Below, piece by piece: positions 1-8,548 of a stretch of 60,984 nt of DNA (positions are counted from its first letter, which is position 1; each line of letters opens with the position of its first letter). This DNA comes from Poseidonibacter lekithochrous (GTDB lineage: Bacteria; Campylobacterota; Campylobacteria; Campylobacterales; Arcobacteraceae): the NCBI RefSeq assembly GCF_018861145.1, contig NZ_JAHKQT010000030.1, positions 1-60,984 on the forward strand, read 5' to 3'. The translations under genes and the position numbers were made by a program. The notes under the pieces are model-generated. The model saw only the letters and a program-made list of their open reading frames with translations, ran no database searches and was not told the DNA's origin.

Positions 1-83
1 TTTTGGGCTTTACTTCTTTTTATTCTCTTTTAGGCCTCTTTTTTTATGTATTTCACAATTATTATATGTATTGTTATATTTCA

Positions 84-112
84 TTTACATTAGATTTACA
101 TATGATTAAAAT
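84..112 (+). promoter_or_regulatory. Candidate sigma70 promoter of the Spy-like gene
   Basis: TTTACA (84-89), a 17-nt spacer and TAAAAT (107-112) lie 44 nt before the start codon. Both boxes depart from consensus and the region is very AT-rich, so chance matches are possible. A perfect inverted repeat, AATTCTTT-atc-AAAGAATT (124-142), falls in the predicted leader just ahead of the ribosome site AAAGGA. Confidence 0.35.
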
Positions 113-155
113 ATTAATGTCATAATTCTTTATCAAAGAATTAAAGGATTTAAAA

Positions 156-560
156 ATGAAAAGTTCAAATAAAATATTAACAAGTTTAGTTTTAGCAGGA
201 TTATTAAGCACATCAGTATATGCAAGTTGTGATATGGGTAAGAATAAAAATAGTGAGATGAATTCTAAGTCTAATTGTAAGAAGCACATGATGAAGAAGA
301 GTATGCCTATTTTCAAGGTATTAAGAGATTTGAATTTATCTAAAGATCAAAGAGTGCAGGTTAAAGCAATTATGATGGAAAGTAAAAAGAATCGTAATTC
401 ATTAAATACTGTATTTACAAAAGATAGTTTTAACAAAGATGAATTTATCAAAAGAATGAGTGAAAAAAGACAGTATATGATTAAATCTAAAGCGGATATG
501 ATTGAAAAAGTTTGTAATATTTTAGATTCTATACCTAAACTTTTAGTCTTAATATATTAA
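156..560 (+). CDS. Spy/CpxP-like small periplasmic protein
   Basis: 134 residues. Residues 1-23 form a signal peptide ending near VYAS. The mature part is short, helical, rich in Lys and Met, and has a His/Met/Cys-rich stretch (about 24-50, KKHMMKKSM) that could bind metal. The segment LRDLNLSKDQRVQVKAIMME resembles the LTxxQ repeat of the Spy/CpxP family of periplasmic stress chaperones. The second LTxxQ-like repeat expected near the C-terminus is replaced by an unusual hydrophobic end (ILDSIPKLLVLIY), and the gene stops 4 nt from the stop of the convergent HD-GYP gene, so the tail may be decayed. Family call is moderate. A role in envelope or metal stress is inference. Confidence 0.6.
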   Translation: MKSSNKILTSLVLAGLLSTSVYASCDMGKNKNSEMNSKSNCKKHMMKKSMPIFKVLRDLNLSKDQRVQVKAIMMESKKNRNSLNTVFTKDSFNKDEFIKRMSEKRQYMIKSKADMIEKVCNILDSIPKLLVLIY

Positions 561-564
561 GAAA

Positions 565-1998
565 TTATATATCTTTAAACATAGATCGAATCTTATATAT
601 TTCATCAATATTCTCAAAAAATAGTTCTATGATATCTGGATCAAAATGTTTTCCTTTTTCTTCATTAAATAGTTTGAATATCTTTTCGTCATCCCACGCT
701 TTTTTATAAACTCTGTCACTTCCTAGTGCATCAAATACATCAGCAATTGCTGTAATTCTTGCAAAAATATGTATTTCTTTTTCTTTTAAACCTCTTGGAT
801 ATCCTTCTCCATTATATTTCTCATGATGGTCTCTTGCAACTATTGAGGCTGCTTGAAGGATTGGTTTTTTTGAATATCTTAACATTTCAAAACCTAAGTG
901 AGTATGTGTTTTCATTATTTCAAATTCTTCAAAAGTTAATTTTCCAGGTTTATTTAGAATATTATCTGGAATACCAACTTTTCCAATATCATGCATTGGA
1001 GAAGCTAGTTTTAAAATACTCGCTTCTTCTTCAGATAATCCAATTTTTTTTGCAAGTATATAAGAATATTCAGCAACTCTTTTTACATGATTTCCTGTTT
1101 CTTTACTTCTTGTTTCAGCAATTTCACCCATTGTATAGATGATTTCTTTTTGGGTATTTGTAATCTCTCCATGTAACTCTTCAATTTGCTCAATACCTTC
1201 TTTTATAGATTTTGACATATCTTTAATTGCAAAAGAAATTTCTCCTAGCTCATCAGGTCTATTAATTGTTTGAGTATTATTGTATTCTCCTGATTTTATA
1301 CTATTAATATTCTCTATTATCATTTTTGTATCTTTTTTTAATATATTTCCAAATGCTATTGCTAAAATTAATGCAATGAAAATCATTAACCCACCAATAT
1401 ACATCATATCAATTGTAACTTGAGTTCCAATTATTCCTTCGGTGTTATATCTTAAAATTATAAGTAATAAAGTTGTGATTGGTGCAAGTGTAAAAATTAG
1501 AAATGTTTCTATTATTCTTCTCGAAATCTTTTCATTAAAAAAAGTATAATTAGTATTATTAGAAATTTTTTTATATCTTATTTCAAATAAAATATATTCA
1601 AATTGCGCTAAAACTGCAGCTCCTAAAATTAAGTAACTTAAGAATATTCTTATATGACTTGCTATTGGAAAATTAGGATATAAAAAGTAATGTAATAAAA
1701 AGGCGCAAAAACCAGCAAATATCCAGGATACTATACTTAAGAGATAAGCTTGTCTTGGCAAAGATAGATCATTTGATTTTTTACTAAATCTCCAGTATAA
1801 AAACTCTCTAAAAATAGTATGTATTATAAAAATAAAGAAAAGATTTCTTAATACTTGTTCTGGCATTAGTCCATCTATAAATTCACATATATTTGTACAA
1901 AAATTTTGTAGAAATAATAATGTAAACAAAGATGAGATATAAAGTAATATTCTTGTTTTTGTATCAATTAGATTTTGTATTGTTAAATTTTTTTTCAT
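565..1998 (-). CDS. Membrane HAMP-HD-GYP cyclic-di-GMP phosphodiesterase
   Basis: 477 residues. The N-terminal 225 residues hold about six membrane helices, followed by a HAMP-like linker (about 208-265), a short coiled coil and a C-terminal HD-GYP domain (about 285-470). The catalytic signature is intact: H336-D337 in MHDIGKVGIP, the DHHE motif and G399-Y400-P401 in GEGYPRGL. By family it should hydrolyse c-di-GMP in the cytoplasm, with input from the membrane part. The signal is not evident. It is a single gene transcribed away from the phosphatase gene at 2188. It is a natural counterpart to the GGDEF cyclase encoded at 16165-17451, although the two genes are not linked. Confidence 0.88.
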   Translation of the reverse strand: MKKNLTIQNLIDTKTRILLYISSLFTLLFLQNFCTNICEFIDGLMPEQVLRNLFFIFIIHTIFREFLYWRFSKKSNDLSLPRQAYLLSIVSWIFAGFCAFLLHYFLYPNFPIASHIRIFLSYLILGAAVLAQFEYILFEIRYKKISNNTNYTFFNEKISRRIIETFLIFTLAPITTLLLIILRYNTEGIIGTQVTIDMMYIGGLMIFIALILAIAFGNILKKDTKMIIENINSIKSGEYNNTQTINRPDELGEISFAIKDMSKSIKEGIEQIEELHGEITNTQKEIIYTMGEIAETRSKETGNHVKRVAEYSYILAKKIGLSEEEASILKLASPMHDIGKVGIPDNILNKPGKLTFEEFEIMKTHTHLGFEMLRYSKKPILQAASIVARDHHEKYNGEGYPRGLKEKEIHIFARITAIADVFDALGSDRVYKKAWDDEKIFKLFNEEKGKHFDPDIIELFFENIDEIYKIRSMFKDI

Positions 1999-2187
1999 AA
2001 TTTTTTTTAAAAAGTTAAAAAGTAACTTTTAATATCCTTCTTTTAATTTGGTTTTTAATGATTATATCAGTTAAATGTTTATAGTTTATAATATATTATT
2101 AAATAAATAATTTTAATTTAGACGTCATTAACCATTTTGTAATTATCCTTTGCTAAAATAGATAAAATTAAATATGTTGGAAGATAA

Positions 2188-2961
2188 ATGAAAAATAAAT
2201 TAATAGAAATTATAAAAGAAGCTGGTGAGATATTTAAAGAAGGCTATTATTCAAAAAAAGATGTCACTTTTAAAGCTAAAAAAGATTTAGTTACAAAATA
2301 TGATGTTGCTGTAGAAAACTTTTTAAAAGTTAGATTTGAAAAAGAGTTTTATGATTTTAATGTAATAGCAGAAGAGTCTGATAATACAGATAAAATATTT
2401 TCAAATTCAATTATTGTAGATCCCATAGATGGAACTACAAATTTTGTAAATAAATTGCCTCATACTGCAATTTCAGTTGGAGTTTATAAAGATAAAAAAC
2501 CATACATTGGAATTGTATTTAATCCAATTTTAGATCAATTGTACACAGCTGTTGTAGGTGAAGGTGCTTATTGTAATGGTGAAAAGATTCAAGTCTCAGA
2601 TGAAAGTGATTTTCAAAAAGCTTTACTTTCAACTGGATTTCCTTACTCTTCTGGGACTTGTGAAGATGATCTAAATGATGTAGTAGAAAAAATTAAACAT
2701 ATTTTACCAAGATGCCAAGATATAAGAAGATTAGGTTCTGCTGCACTTGATTTATGTTATGTTGCATCTGGTATTTATGAAGCATATTATGAAATGAATT
2801 TAAAAGCTTGGGATGTTAGTGCTGGCCTTATTATTTTACAAGAAGCAGGTGGTAAAGTATCAAATATTGATGGAAATGATTATGTATTATTTGAAAATAA
2901 ATATATACTTGCTAGTAATGGATATGTACATAAAGAATTAATAGAAAATTTAAATTTTTAA
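2188..2961 (+). CDS. Inositol monophosphatase family protein (SuhB/CysQ-like)
   Basis: 257 residues, the usual length of the family. The metal-binding motifs are complete: AEESD, then VDPIDGTTNF (D78, D81) and the late WDVSAG motif. These bind the Mg ions that hydrolyse phosphomonoesters such as inositol phosphate or 3'-phosphoadenosine 5'-phosphate. The substrate cannot be told from sequence, so I give no symbol. The start follows GGAAG. The gene heads the plus-strand housekeeping run that continues with glmS and metK. Confidence 0.85.
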   Translation: MKNKLIEIIKEAGEIFKEGYYSKKDVTFKAKKDLVTKYDVAVENFLKVRFEKEFYDFNVIAEESDNTDKIFSNSIIVDPIDGTTNFVNKLPHTAISVGVYKDKKPYIGIVFNPILDQLYTAVVGEGAYCNGEKIQVSDESDFQKALLSTGFPYSSGTCEDDLNDVVEKIKHILPRCQDIRRLGSAALDLCYVASGIYEAYYEMNLKAWDVSAGLIILQEAGGKVSNIDGNDYVLFENKYILASNGYVHKELIENLNF

Positions 2962-3011
2962 TAAAGAAAAATAATATTTTGTAAAAAAGATATTATTTAG
3001 TAAGTTTTAAG

Positions 3012-3017
3012 TATAAT
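3012..3017 (+). promoter_or_regulatory. Candidate -10 box of glmS
   Basis: A consensus TATAAT lies 35 nt before the glmS start, in the gap after the phosphatase gene. No clear -35 box is visible, which is usual for Campylobacterota sigma70 promoters. Confidence 0.45.
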
Positions 3018-3051
3018 CGCTGATTAAATTTTTTCTAAAAGGTACTACTAT

Positions 3052-4854
3052 ATGTGTGGAATAGTTGGTTATGTAGGTAAAAACGATACAACAAAGATAT
3101 TATTAGATGGCCTAAAAGAGCTTGAATATAGAGGTTACGACTCTGCAGGAATTGCTGTTTTAGGTGATGATAAAATTGATGTATTTAAAGCTCTAGGAAA
3201 ATTGCATAATTTAGAAGAAAAAATAAAAGCTAGTTCTTCAAGAGATTATGAACTAGGAATTGGACATACACGATGGGCAACACATGGGCAACCAACAGAA
3301 CTTAATGCACACCCCCATTTAGGTGAATATTCTTATGTAGTACACAATGGAATTATAGAAAACTATAAAGAATTAAAAGAAGAATTAATCTCAAAAGGAC
3401 ATAAGTTTGTATCTCAAACGGATACAGAAGTTATTGTTCATTTATTTGAAAATTATTATAATAATTTAAATGATACAACAGAAGCATTTAATAATACAAT
3501 TAAAAGATTAGCAGGTGCTTTTTCTATTCTTTTAATAACAAAAGCGGATCCTACTAAAGTATTTTTCTTTAAGCATGGCTCACCTTTAATTGTAGCAAAT
3601 GGTAAAGATGAAGGTGAAGTTTTATTTTCTTCGTCAGATGCTCCCTTAATAGGTTTAGCAGATGATGTTGTATATTTAGAAGATGATGTTGGTGGAATTG
3701 CTAGTGCTTCTGGAATTGAATTCTTTAGTGATAATTATTCATGGGCAACACTTCCAACTTCTAAGCAATTTGCACAAAAAGATGGTTTTAGATTTTTTAT
3801 GGAAAAAGAAATTTATGAGCAAAGTGATGTAGTAGGCGATTGTATGTTAGGTCGACTTAATGATGAAGGAATTTTATTTGATGAAATTGATAAATCTTTA
3901 ATAGAAGGTATTAATGAAATTAAAATTTGTGCTTGTGGTACATCGTATCACTCAGGATTAACAGCTTCATATCTTTTTGAAAGATTATCAAAAATCAAGT
4001 GTAATGTTGAAATTGCAAGTGAGTTTAGATATAAAGATCCTTTATTAACAAAAGATACTTTATTTATTGTAATATCTCAAAGTGGAGAAACAGCAGATAC
4101 TCTTGAAGCTTTAAAAATGGCAAAAACAGCAGGACTTAAGTCTCTTGTAGTTTGTAATGTTGATAACTCATCCATGACAAGAACAGCAGATGCTACTATT
4201 TTAACACGTGCCGGAATTGAAAAGGGCGTTGCATCTACTAAAGCGTTTACAACTCAAACAGTTGTTTTATGGATGTTAGCTCTTTATTTTGGAAAAGTTA
4301 AAAATGTAATTCCAAATGACAAATTACAAAGTGAACTTCTTGCTTTAAGAGAAGTTCCAAAATCATTAATTATTAATGATTCTATGCATGAGAAAACAAA
4401 AAGATTATCTAAAAGGTACCTACATGGTCATGGTTTCTTCTTTATTGGTAGGGATGTATTTTTCCCACTAGCTTTAGAAGGGGCTTTAAAGCTTAAAGAA
4501 ATTTCATATTTACATGCAGAAGGTTATCCTGCAGGTGAAATGAAACATGGTCCTATAGCATTAGCTGATCCTGAGTTGTTCACTATTGCTTTAATGCCAC
4601 AAAATTTACTTTATGATAAAATAAAATCCAATGTTGAAGAATTAAGTGCTAGAGATAGTACTATTTGTTCTATATCACCACTTGATTTTGATTTGAGTGA
4701 TGATTTTATTAAAATTAACGAGACTGATCATTATATGTTAGAATTTTTTGAAATGTTAATAGCTTTACAGTTATTATCAATGGAAATATCAGTTCGATTA
4801 GGAAACGATGTTGATATGCCAAGAAACTTGGCTAAATCAGTTACCGTAGAATAG
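3052..4854 (+). CDS. glmS: Glutamine-fructose-6-phosphate aminotransferase
   Basis: 600 residues, full length. It makes glucosamine-6-phosphate from fructose-6-phosphate and glutamine, the first step to UDP-GlcNAc for peptidoglycan and LPS. The class II glutaminase domain begins MCGIVGYVG with the nucleophile Cys2. Two SIS sugar-isomerase domains follow (about 275-410 with SQSGETADT, and about 445-580). The C-terminus DVDMPRNLAKSVTVE is the canonical end of the enzyme. Ribosome site AAAGG precedes the ATG. An inverted repeat TTGCTGTT/AACAGCAA (4862-4894) follows the stop, but its T-run is in the loop, so I do not call it a terminator. Confidence 0.97.
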   Translation: MCGIVGYVGKNDTTKILLDGLKELEYRGYDSAGIAVLGDDKIDVFKALGKLHNLEEKIKASSSRDYELGIGHTRWATHGQPTELNAHPHLGEYSYVVHNGIIENYKELKEELISKGHKFVSQTDTEVIVHLFENYYNNLNDTTEAFNNTIKRLAGAFSILLITKADPTKVFFFKHGSPLIVANGKDEGEVLFSSSDAPLIGLADDVVYLEDDVGGIASASGIEFFSDNYSWATLPTSKQFAQKDGFRFFMEKEIYEQSDVVGDCMLGRLNDEGILFDEIDKSLIEGINEIKICACGTSYHSGLTASYLFERLSKIKCNVEIASEFRYKDPLLTKDTLFIVISQSGETADTLEALKMAKTAGLKSLVVCNVDNSSMTRTADATILTRAGIEKGVASTKAFTTQTVVLWMLALYFGKVKNVIPNDKLQSELLALREVPKSLIINDSMHEKTKRLSKRYLHGHGFFFIGRDVFFPLALEGALKLKEISYLHAEGYPAGEMKHGPIALADPELFTIALMPQNLLYDKIKSNVEELSARDSTICSISPLDFDLSDDFIKINETDHYMLEFFEMLIALQLLSMEISVRLGNDVDMPRNLAKSVTVE

Positions 4855-4913
4855 ATTCAACTTGCTGTTGTATTTGTTATTTTTTTAACAGCAAAATTGT
4901 AATTAAAAATAAT

Positions 4914-4959
4914 GGAAAACAAAAATGGAAAACCACAAAGGAAAACAAAAATGGAAAAC
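4914..4959 (+). repeat. Perfect 20-bp direct duplication over the metK start
   Basis: The 20-mer GGAAAACAAAAATGGAAAAC occurs at 4914-4933 and again at 4940-4959, a 26-nt period. It gives three nearby ATG codons (4912, 4925, 4951). Those at 4912 and 4951 share the metK frame and the middle one does not. Only the last has a ribosome site (AAAGGA, 4937-4942) at proper spacing. Confidence 0.9.
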
Positions 4960-6159
4960 AAAAAACAGTATTTATTTACTTCAGAAGTAGTAAGCCCAGG
5001 TCACCCTGATAAATGTGCAGATATTATTGCGGATACTATTGTTGATAAATTAATTATTGAAGATAAAAACAGCAGAGTTGCATCTGAAGTTTTTGTTGCA
5101 GGAAAAAATGTAATAATTGGTGGAGAAGTTAAGTCAACTTGCCAATTAAGTGATAAAGAGTATGAAGATTTAGTTAAAGCAGCACTTGCTAAAATTGGTT
5201 ATGATGGAAAATCAGCTTTTACAAAAGAGCAGTGTTTACATCCAGATGATGTAAATGTTCAAGTATTATTAAACCAACAAAGTCCAGACATTTCTCAAGG
5301 TGTTGATCAGACTACTGGTGATATTGGTGCTGGTGATCAAGGTATTATGTTTGGATTCGCTTCAACAGAAACTGCAGATTTTATGCCAGCAGCTATTTCT
5401 TATGCCCGAATGCTAAGTGACAAAGTTTATAATTATGCGTTAAAGCATAATCATAAATTAGGTGTAGATATTAAAACTCAAGTTACTGTTGATTATGGAA
5501 CAAAAGAAAATTTTGAAAATTGTAAACCACAAAAAATACATACTATAGTTGTATCTGCTCCTTCAGTTGAAGATATGGATATTAAAGATGTACGAGAATT
5601 AATTCAAGGTTTAATTGATGATTCTGGACTTCCAACTAATATGTATGATAAAGATAATACAATTATACATATTAACCCAACAGGAAGATATGTAAGTCAT
5701 TCGTCTTTACATGATAGTGGTTTAACAGGAAGAAAACTTATTGTTGATTCTTTTGGAGGATATTCACCAATTGGTGGAGGAGCTCAAAGTTCAAAAGATT
5801 ATACAAAAGTTGATAGATCTGGACTTTATGCAGCAAGATGGATTGCAAAACATATTGTAGCTTCAGGACTTGCTTTAAAAGCAGTTGTTCAAATATCTTA
5901 TGCGATTGGAGTTGCACGTCCAACTTCTGTTTCAGTTGATACAATGGGTACATTTACAAAATTAAATGATGATGAATTGTCTGAATTTGTAATGAATAAT
6001 TTCTCATTAACTCCTAAATGGATTACTGATAAGTTTGCATTAGATAAACCAAGTGCAGAGACTTTCCTTTATGCCGATGTTGCATCAAGAGGACAAGTAG
6101 GTCAAAGTGACTACCCTTGGGAGAAACTTGACGAATTAGAAAAATTCGAGAATTTATAA
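4951..6159 (+). CDS. metK: S-adenosylmethionine synthetase
   Basis: 402 residues from the start chosen here. It forms S-adenosylmethionine from methionine and ATP. Motifs seen: FTSEVVSPGHPDK at the N-terminus, GAGDQG (the ATP-binding loop) and GGGAQSSKDYTKVDRS. I chose the ATG at 4951 over the in-frame ATG at 4912 because it follows AAAGGA by 8 nt and gives the family's normal N-terminus (MENKKQYLFTSE). The 13 extra residues from 4912 come from a duplication. No SAM riboswitch is visible upstream. accD follows after 21 nt. Confidence 0.96.
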   Translation: MENKKQYLFTSEVVSPGHPDKCADIIADTIVDKLIIEDKNSRVASEVFVAGKNVIIGGEVKSTCQLSDKEYEDLVKAALAKIGYDGKSAFTKEQCLHPDDVNVQVLLNQQSPDISQGVDQTTGDIGAGDQGIMFGFASTETADFMPAAISYARMLSDKVYNYALKHNHKLGVDIKTQVTVDYGTKENFENCKPQKIHTIVVSAPSVEDMDIKDVRELIQGLIDDSGLPTNMYDKDNTIIHINPTGRYVSHSSLHDSGLTGRKLIVDSFGGYSPIGGGAQSSKDYTKVDRSGLYAARWIAKHIVASGLALKAVVQISYAIGVARPTSVSVDTMGTFTKLNDDELSEFVMNNFSLTPKWITDKFALDKPSAETFLYADVASRGQVGQSDYPWEKLDELEKFENL

Positions 6160-6180
6160 GATTAAAAAAAAGGATTTAAT

Positions 6181-7050
6181 ATGGATTTAAAAAACTTATT
6201 TAGCAAAATATCATTTGATAGTGATTCTAAAGAACAACCTACAAAGAAAGATGCACCAAGTCACTGGGTAAAGTGTCCAGAATGTAGTTCTTTAATGTTC
6301 TTTAAAGAAGTTGAAAATCAAGATAATATATGTCCTAAATGTAATTTTCATATGAGAATTGGGGCTAAAAGAAGAATTGAGATTTTAACAGATGAAGGCA
6401 CTTTTGTTGAACATGATGAAAATTTAAGACCTAACGATCCTTTAAAGTTTGTAGATAAAACTTCTTATAAAAAAAGAGTTGAAGTTGCAGAGAAAAAAAC
6501 AGGAAGAACATCTTCTGTTGTAAGTGGTGATTGTGAAATTAATGGAACACCTGTTCAAATTGTAGTATTTGATTTTTCTTTTATGGGAGGTTCCTTAGGA
6601 TCTGTAGAAGGTGAAAAGATTGTACGAGCTGTAAATAGAGCTATTGAAAATCATCAAGGTCTTATTATTGTTTCAGCTTCAGGAGGTGCAAGAATGCAAG
6701 AATCAACTTTTGCATTAATGCAAATGGCAAAAACTTCTGCGGCACTTAAAAGGTTAGATCATGCGAAATTACCATATATTTCAATTTTAACAGATCCTAC
6801 AATGGGTGGTGTTTCTGCATCTTTCGCATTTTTAGGGGATATTATTATTGCAGAGCCAGGTGCTTTAATTGGTTTTGCAGGTCAACGGGTTATTAAACAA
6901 ACTATTGGAGCTGATTTACCTGAAGGATTCCAAAGAGCTGAATTCTTACTAGAAAAAGGTTCTATAGATATGGTTGTAAATAGAGCTGATATGAAGAGAA
7001 CATTATCTGATTTATTAACAATGTTTAAAAAAGAGAAAATAGCAAACTAA
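6181..7050 (+). CDS. accD: Acetyl-CoA carboxylase carboxyltransferase subunit beta
   Basis: 289 residues. It is the beta half of the carboxyltransferase that moves CO2 from carboxybiotin to acetyl-CoA, giving malonyl-CoA for fatty acid synthesis. The four-cysteine zinc ribbon (C32, C35, C51, C54) is complete, and the crotonase-fold core carries [10 protein letters not shown] and [21 protein letters not shown] precedes the ATG. The accA partner is not in this window. The next gene begins at the base after its stop codon, so the two are co-translated. Confidence 0.97.
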   Translation: MDLKNLFSKISFDSDSKEQPTKKDAPSHWVKCPECSSLMFFKEVENQDNICPKCNFHMRIGAKRRIEILTDEGTFVEHDENLRPNDPLKFVDKTSYKKRVEVAEKKTGRTSSVVSGDCEINGTPVQIVVFDFSFMGGSLGSVEGEKIVRAVNRAIENHQGLIIVSASGGARMQESTFALMQMAKTSAALKRLDHAKLPYISILTDPTMGGVSASFAFLGDIIIAEPGALIGFAGQRVIKQTIGADLPEGFQRAEFLLEKGSIDMVVNRADMKRTLSDLLTMFKKEKIAN

Positions 7051-7683
7051 ATGCTATCAAACTTTGAAGAAGCTTTAGGTTTTAAACTTGAAGCTTCTAA
7101 CCTTTTATATGTTTTATGTGATTATGAAACTCTTTTAAAAAAAAATATTTCACTTGAATCTTTTGTAAGTTTATGTAAAAATAAAGATATAAAACTGATT
7201 CAATATAAAGATAAAATATCTTCTATTCAAACACAAAAAGAAAATTTAATCTTTTTAAAAAACTCTCTTGATATTCAAATTATTGTGAATAATAAAATAG
7301 ACTTAATAGAATATTGTGATGGCTTACATTTAGGCCAAGAAGATTTTACTTTAATACATAAAAATAAAAAACTTGCTTTTAAACTAATAAGAAAAAGAAT
7401 AGGAAATAAACTTTTAGGACTTTCAACTTATAATGAATTAGAAATATTGGAAGCTAATGAATTAGAAATTGATATGATAGAACTTGGAGCTTATAGAAAA
7501 ACTAATATAGATGATATTAATACTTTCTTGGGTGATAAAATTACTTACTTAGCAAAAATATCCACTCACCCAGTTTGTGCTACAGGTGGAGTTAAAATTG
7601 AAGATAAAATTAAAAATATAACTTTTAATGTTGTAGGAAGTGATTTTTATATGACTAAAAGGAATGCTTGTTGTGAAAATTAA
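7051..7683 (+). CDS. ThiE-like (thiamine phosphate synthase family) protein
   Basis: 210 residues, TIM-barrel type. Family motifs are recognisable in order: LIQYKDK (pyrophosphate/substrate loop), the NN motif IVNNKIDL, DGLHLGQEDF, then IELGAYRKT and ATGGV. The usual GPVFPTxTK motif of true ThiE is replaced by ELGAYRKT, so this is a divergent paralogue and its catalytic activity is uncertain. The ATG directly abuts the accD stop with no ribosome site of its own, and its end overlaps rlmH by 11 nt, so it lies inside an accD-ThiE-rlmH operon. It could be a functional TMP synthase or a repurposed relative. Confidence 0.7.
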   Translation: MLSNFEEALGFKLEASNLLYVLCDYETLLKKNISLESFVSLCKNKDIKLIQYKDKISSIQTQKENLIFLKNSLDIQIIVNNKIDLIEYCDGLHLGQEDFTLIHKNKKLAFKLIRKRIGNKLLGLSTYNELEILEANELEIDMIELGAYRKTNIDDINTFLGDKITYLAKISTHPVCATGGVKIEDKIKNITFNVVGSDFYMTKRNACCEN

Positions 7684-8128
7684 TATTTATTCTATAGTAA
7701 AACCATCAAAAGATGAATTTGACATTTTGATAAAAGAGTTTATTAAAATGTCTTTAAAATATGCAAAAATTGAAGTTCATTATATTTTTAATAAATCAAT
7801 TTCTAAGGCTCAAACTATTGGTGAAAGAGAATCACAAAAAGCTTATAGTGAAACGTATGAACCATTATTAAAAGGTTATAATATTGCTTTAGATGTTTTA
7901 GGGAAGAAATTAGATTCATATTCTTTTTCTAAAATATTAGAGGGTAAAAATGAAATAAACTTTTTTATTGGTGGAGCATTTGGCTTTGAAAGAGAATTTT
8001 TAAAGAAATGTGATAGTATAATATCTTTAAGTGATTTAACAATGGCACATAAAATAGCGAATATTGTCTTGACTGAACAGATCTTTCGAGGCCTTTGTAT
8101 CATAAATAATCATCCGTATCATAAATAA
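7673..8128 (+). CDS. rlmH: 23S rRNA pseudouridine-1915 N3-methyltransferase RlmH
   Basis: 151 residues. A SPOUT-class methyltransferase that modifies helix 69 of 23S rRNA. Diagnostic features: FFIGGAFGF (SAM-binding trefoil knot) and the C-terminal SLSDLTMAHKIANIVLTEQIFRGL with NNHPYHK at the very end. I place the start at GTG 7673, giving MKINIYSIVKPSKD. AAAAGGA ends 9 nt before it, while the ATG at 7664 touches the ribosome site and would be unusable. It overlaps the ThiE-like gene by 11 nt. Confidence 0.95.
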   Translation: MKINIYSIVKPSKDEFDILIKEFIKMSLKYAKIEVHYIFNKSISKAQTIGERESQKAYSETYEPLLKGYNIALDVLGKKLDSYSFSKILEGKNEINFFIGGAFGFEREFLKKCDSIISLSDLTMAHKIANIVLTEQIFRGLCIINNHPYHK

Positions 8129-8154
8129 TTTATAATATTTTTTGTATAATAGCA

Positions 8155-8160
8155 AAATTT
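8155..8160 (+). promoter_or_regulatory. Candidate extended -10 promoter of dksA
   Basis: TTTTTTGTATAAT ends at 8160, a T-rich extended -10 typical of Campylobacterota sigma70 promoters, 18 nt before the GTG start of dksA. The leader would be very short. The match is good but no -35 is visible. Confidence 0.5.
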
Positions 8161-8178
8161 TAAATTTAAGGGTACAAT

Positions 8179-8532
8179 GTGGCTAACACAAAACAAGTTG
8201 AAGAATTAAAACAAATTCTACTAGATAGAAAAGAATTAATCATTAAAAATATTCAAGGAAGTCGGGATAGTATTGATTCTTTAAAAAATTCAGAATGTAA
8301 AGATGAATTTGATTATGCAGAAATATCAAGTGATAGTTTTAAAGAAGGCATTATTGCGAATCAACAAGTTAAAGAATTAGAAGAAATAGAAGATGCACTA
8401 AAAAGAGTTCAAGAAGGAACTTATGGAACTTGCGATATGTGTGATGAATTAATAGCAATTGGAAGATTAAGAGCAAAACCATTTGCAAAGTTTTGTACAC
8501 CATGTAGAGAGATTTACGAAGCAGAAAAATAG
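8179..8532 (+). CDS. dksA: DksA/TraR-family RNA polymerase-binding factor
   Basis: 117 residues. An N-terminal coiled coil enters the RNA polymerase secondary channel. Its tip motif DxxDxA is intact (D42, D45, A47). The four-cysteine zinc finger is intact too (C85, C88, C106, C109). By family it alters transcription initiation, together with ppGpp in other bacteria. The start is GTG 8179 (VANTKQ), preceded by AAGGG at 8169-8173. An overlapping ATG at 8177 is in another frame. Confidence 0.93.
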   Translation: MANTKQVEELKQILLDRKELIIKNIQGSRDSIDSLKNSECKDEFDYAEISSDSFKEGIIANQQVKELEEIEDALKRVQEGTYGTCDMCDELIAIGRLRAKPFAKFCTPCREIYEAEK

Positions 8533-8548
8533 TAAAAAGGATTTAGTT

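Noticed and set aside
74-316. Minus-strand open frame over the Spy-like gene
   Set aside because: It lies antisense to a gene with a clear signal peptide and ribosome site and has no ribosome site of its own.
759-1142. Plus-strand open frame opposite the HD-GYP gene
   Set aside because: It is a low-complexity Leu/Phe/Tyr-rich frame on the antisense of a well-conserved domain, a composition shadow. Others of this type (for example 5738-5953, 9958-10269, 32317-32625) were dropped for the same reason.
4855-4950. SAM riboswitch or glmS terminator in the glmS-metK gap
   Set aside because: The gap is too short and has no conserved riboswitch core. The TTGCTGTT/AACAGCAA pair has its T-run in the loop, which is not a terminator shape.
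4912-4950. Longer MetK starting at ATG 4912
   Set aside because: It has no ribosome site, adds residues encoded by the duplication, and is not the family N-terminus.
8483-8548. Longer start for the membrane protein gene at 8549
   Set aside because: It would overlap the dksA coding region by 50 nt and would lack a ribosome site. ATG 8549 has AAAAAGGA.
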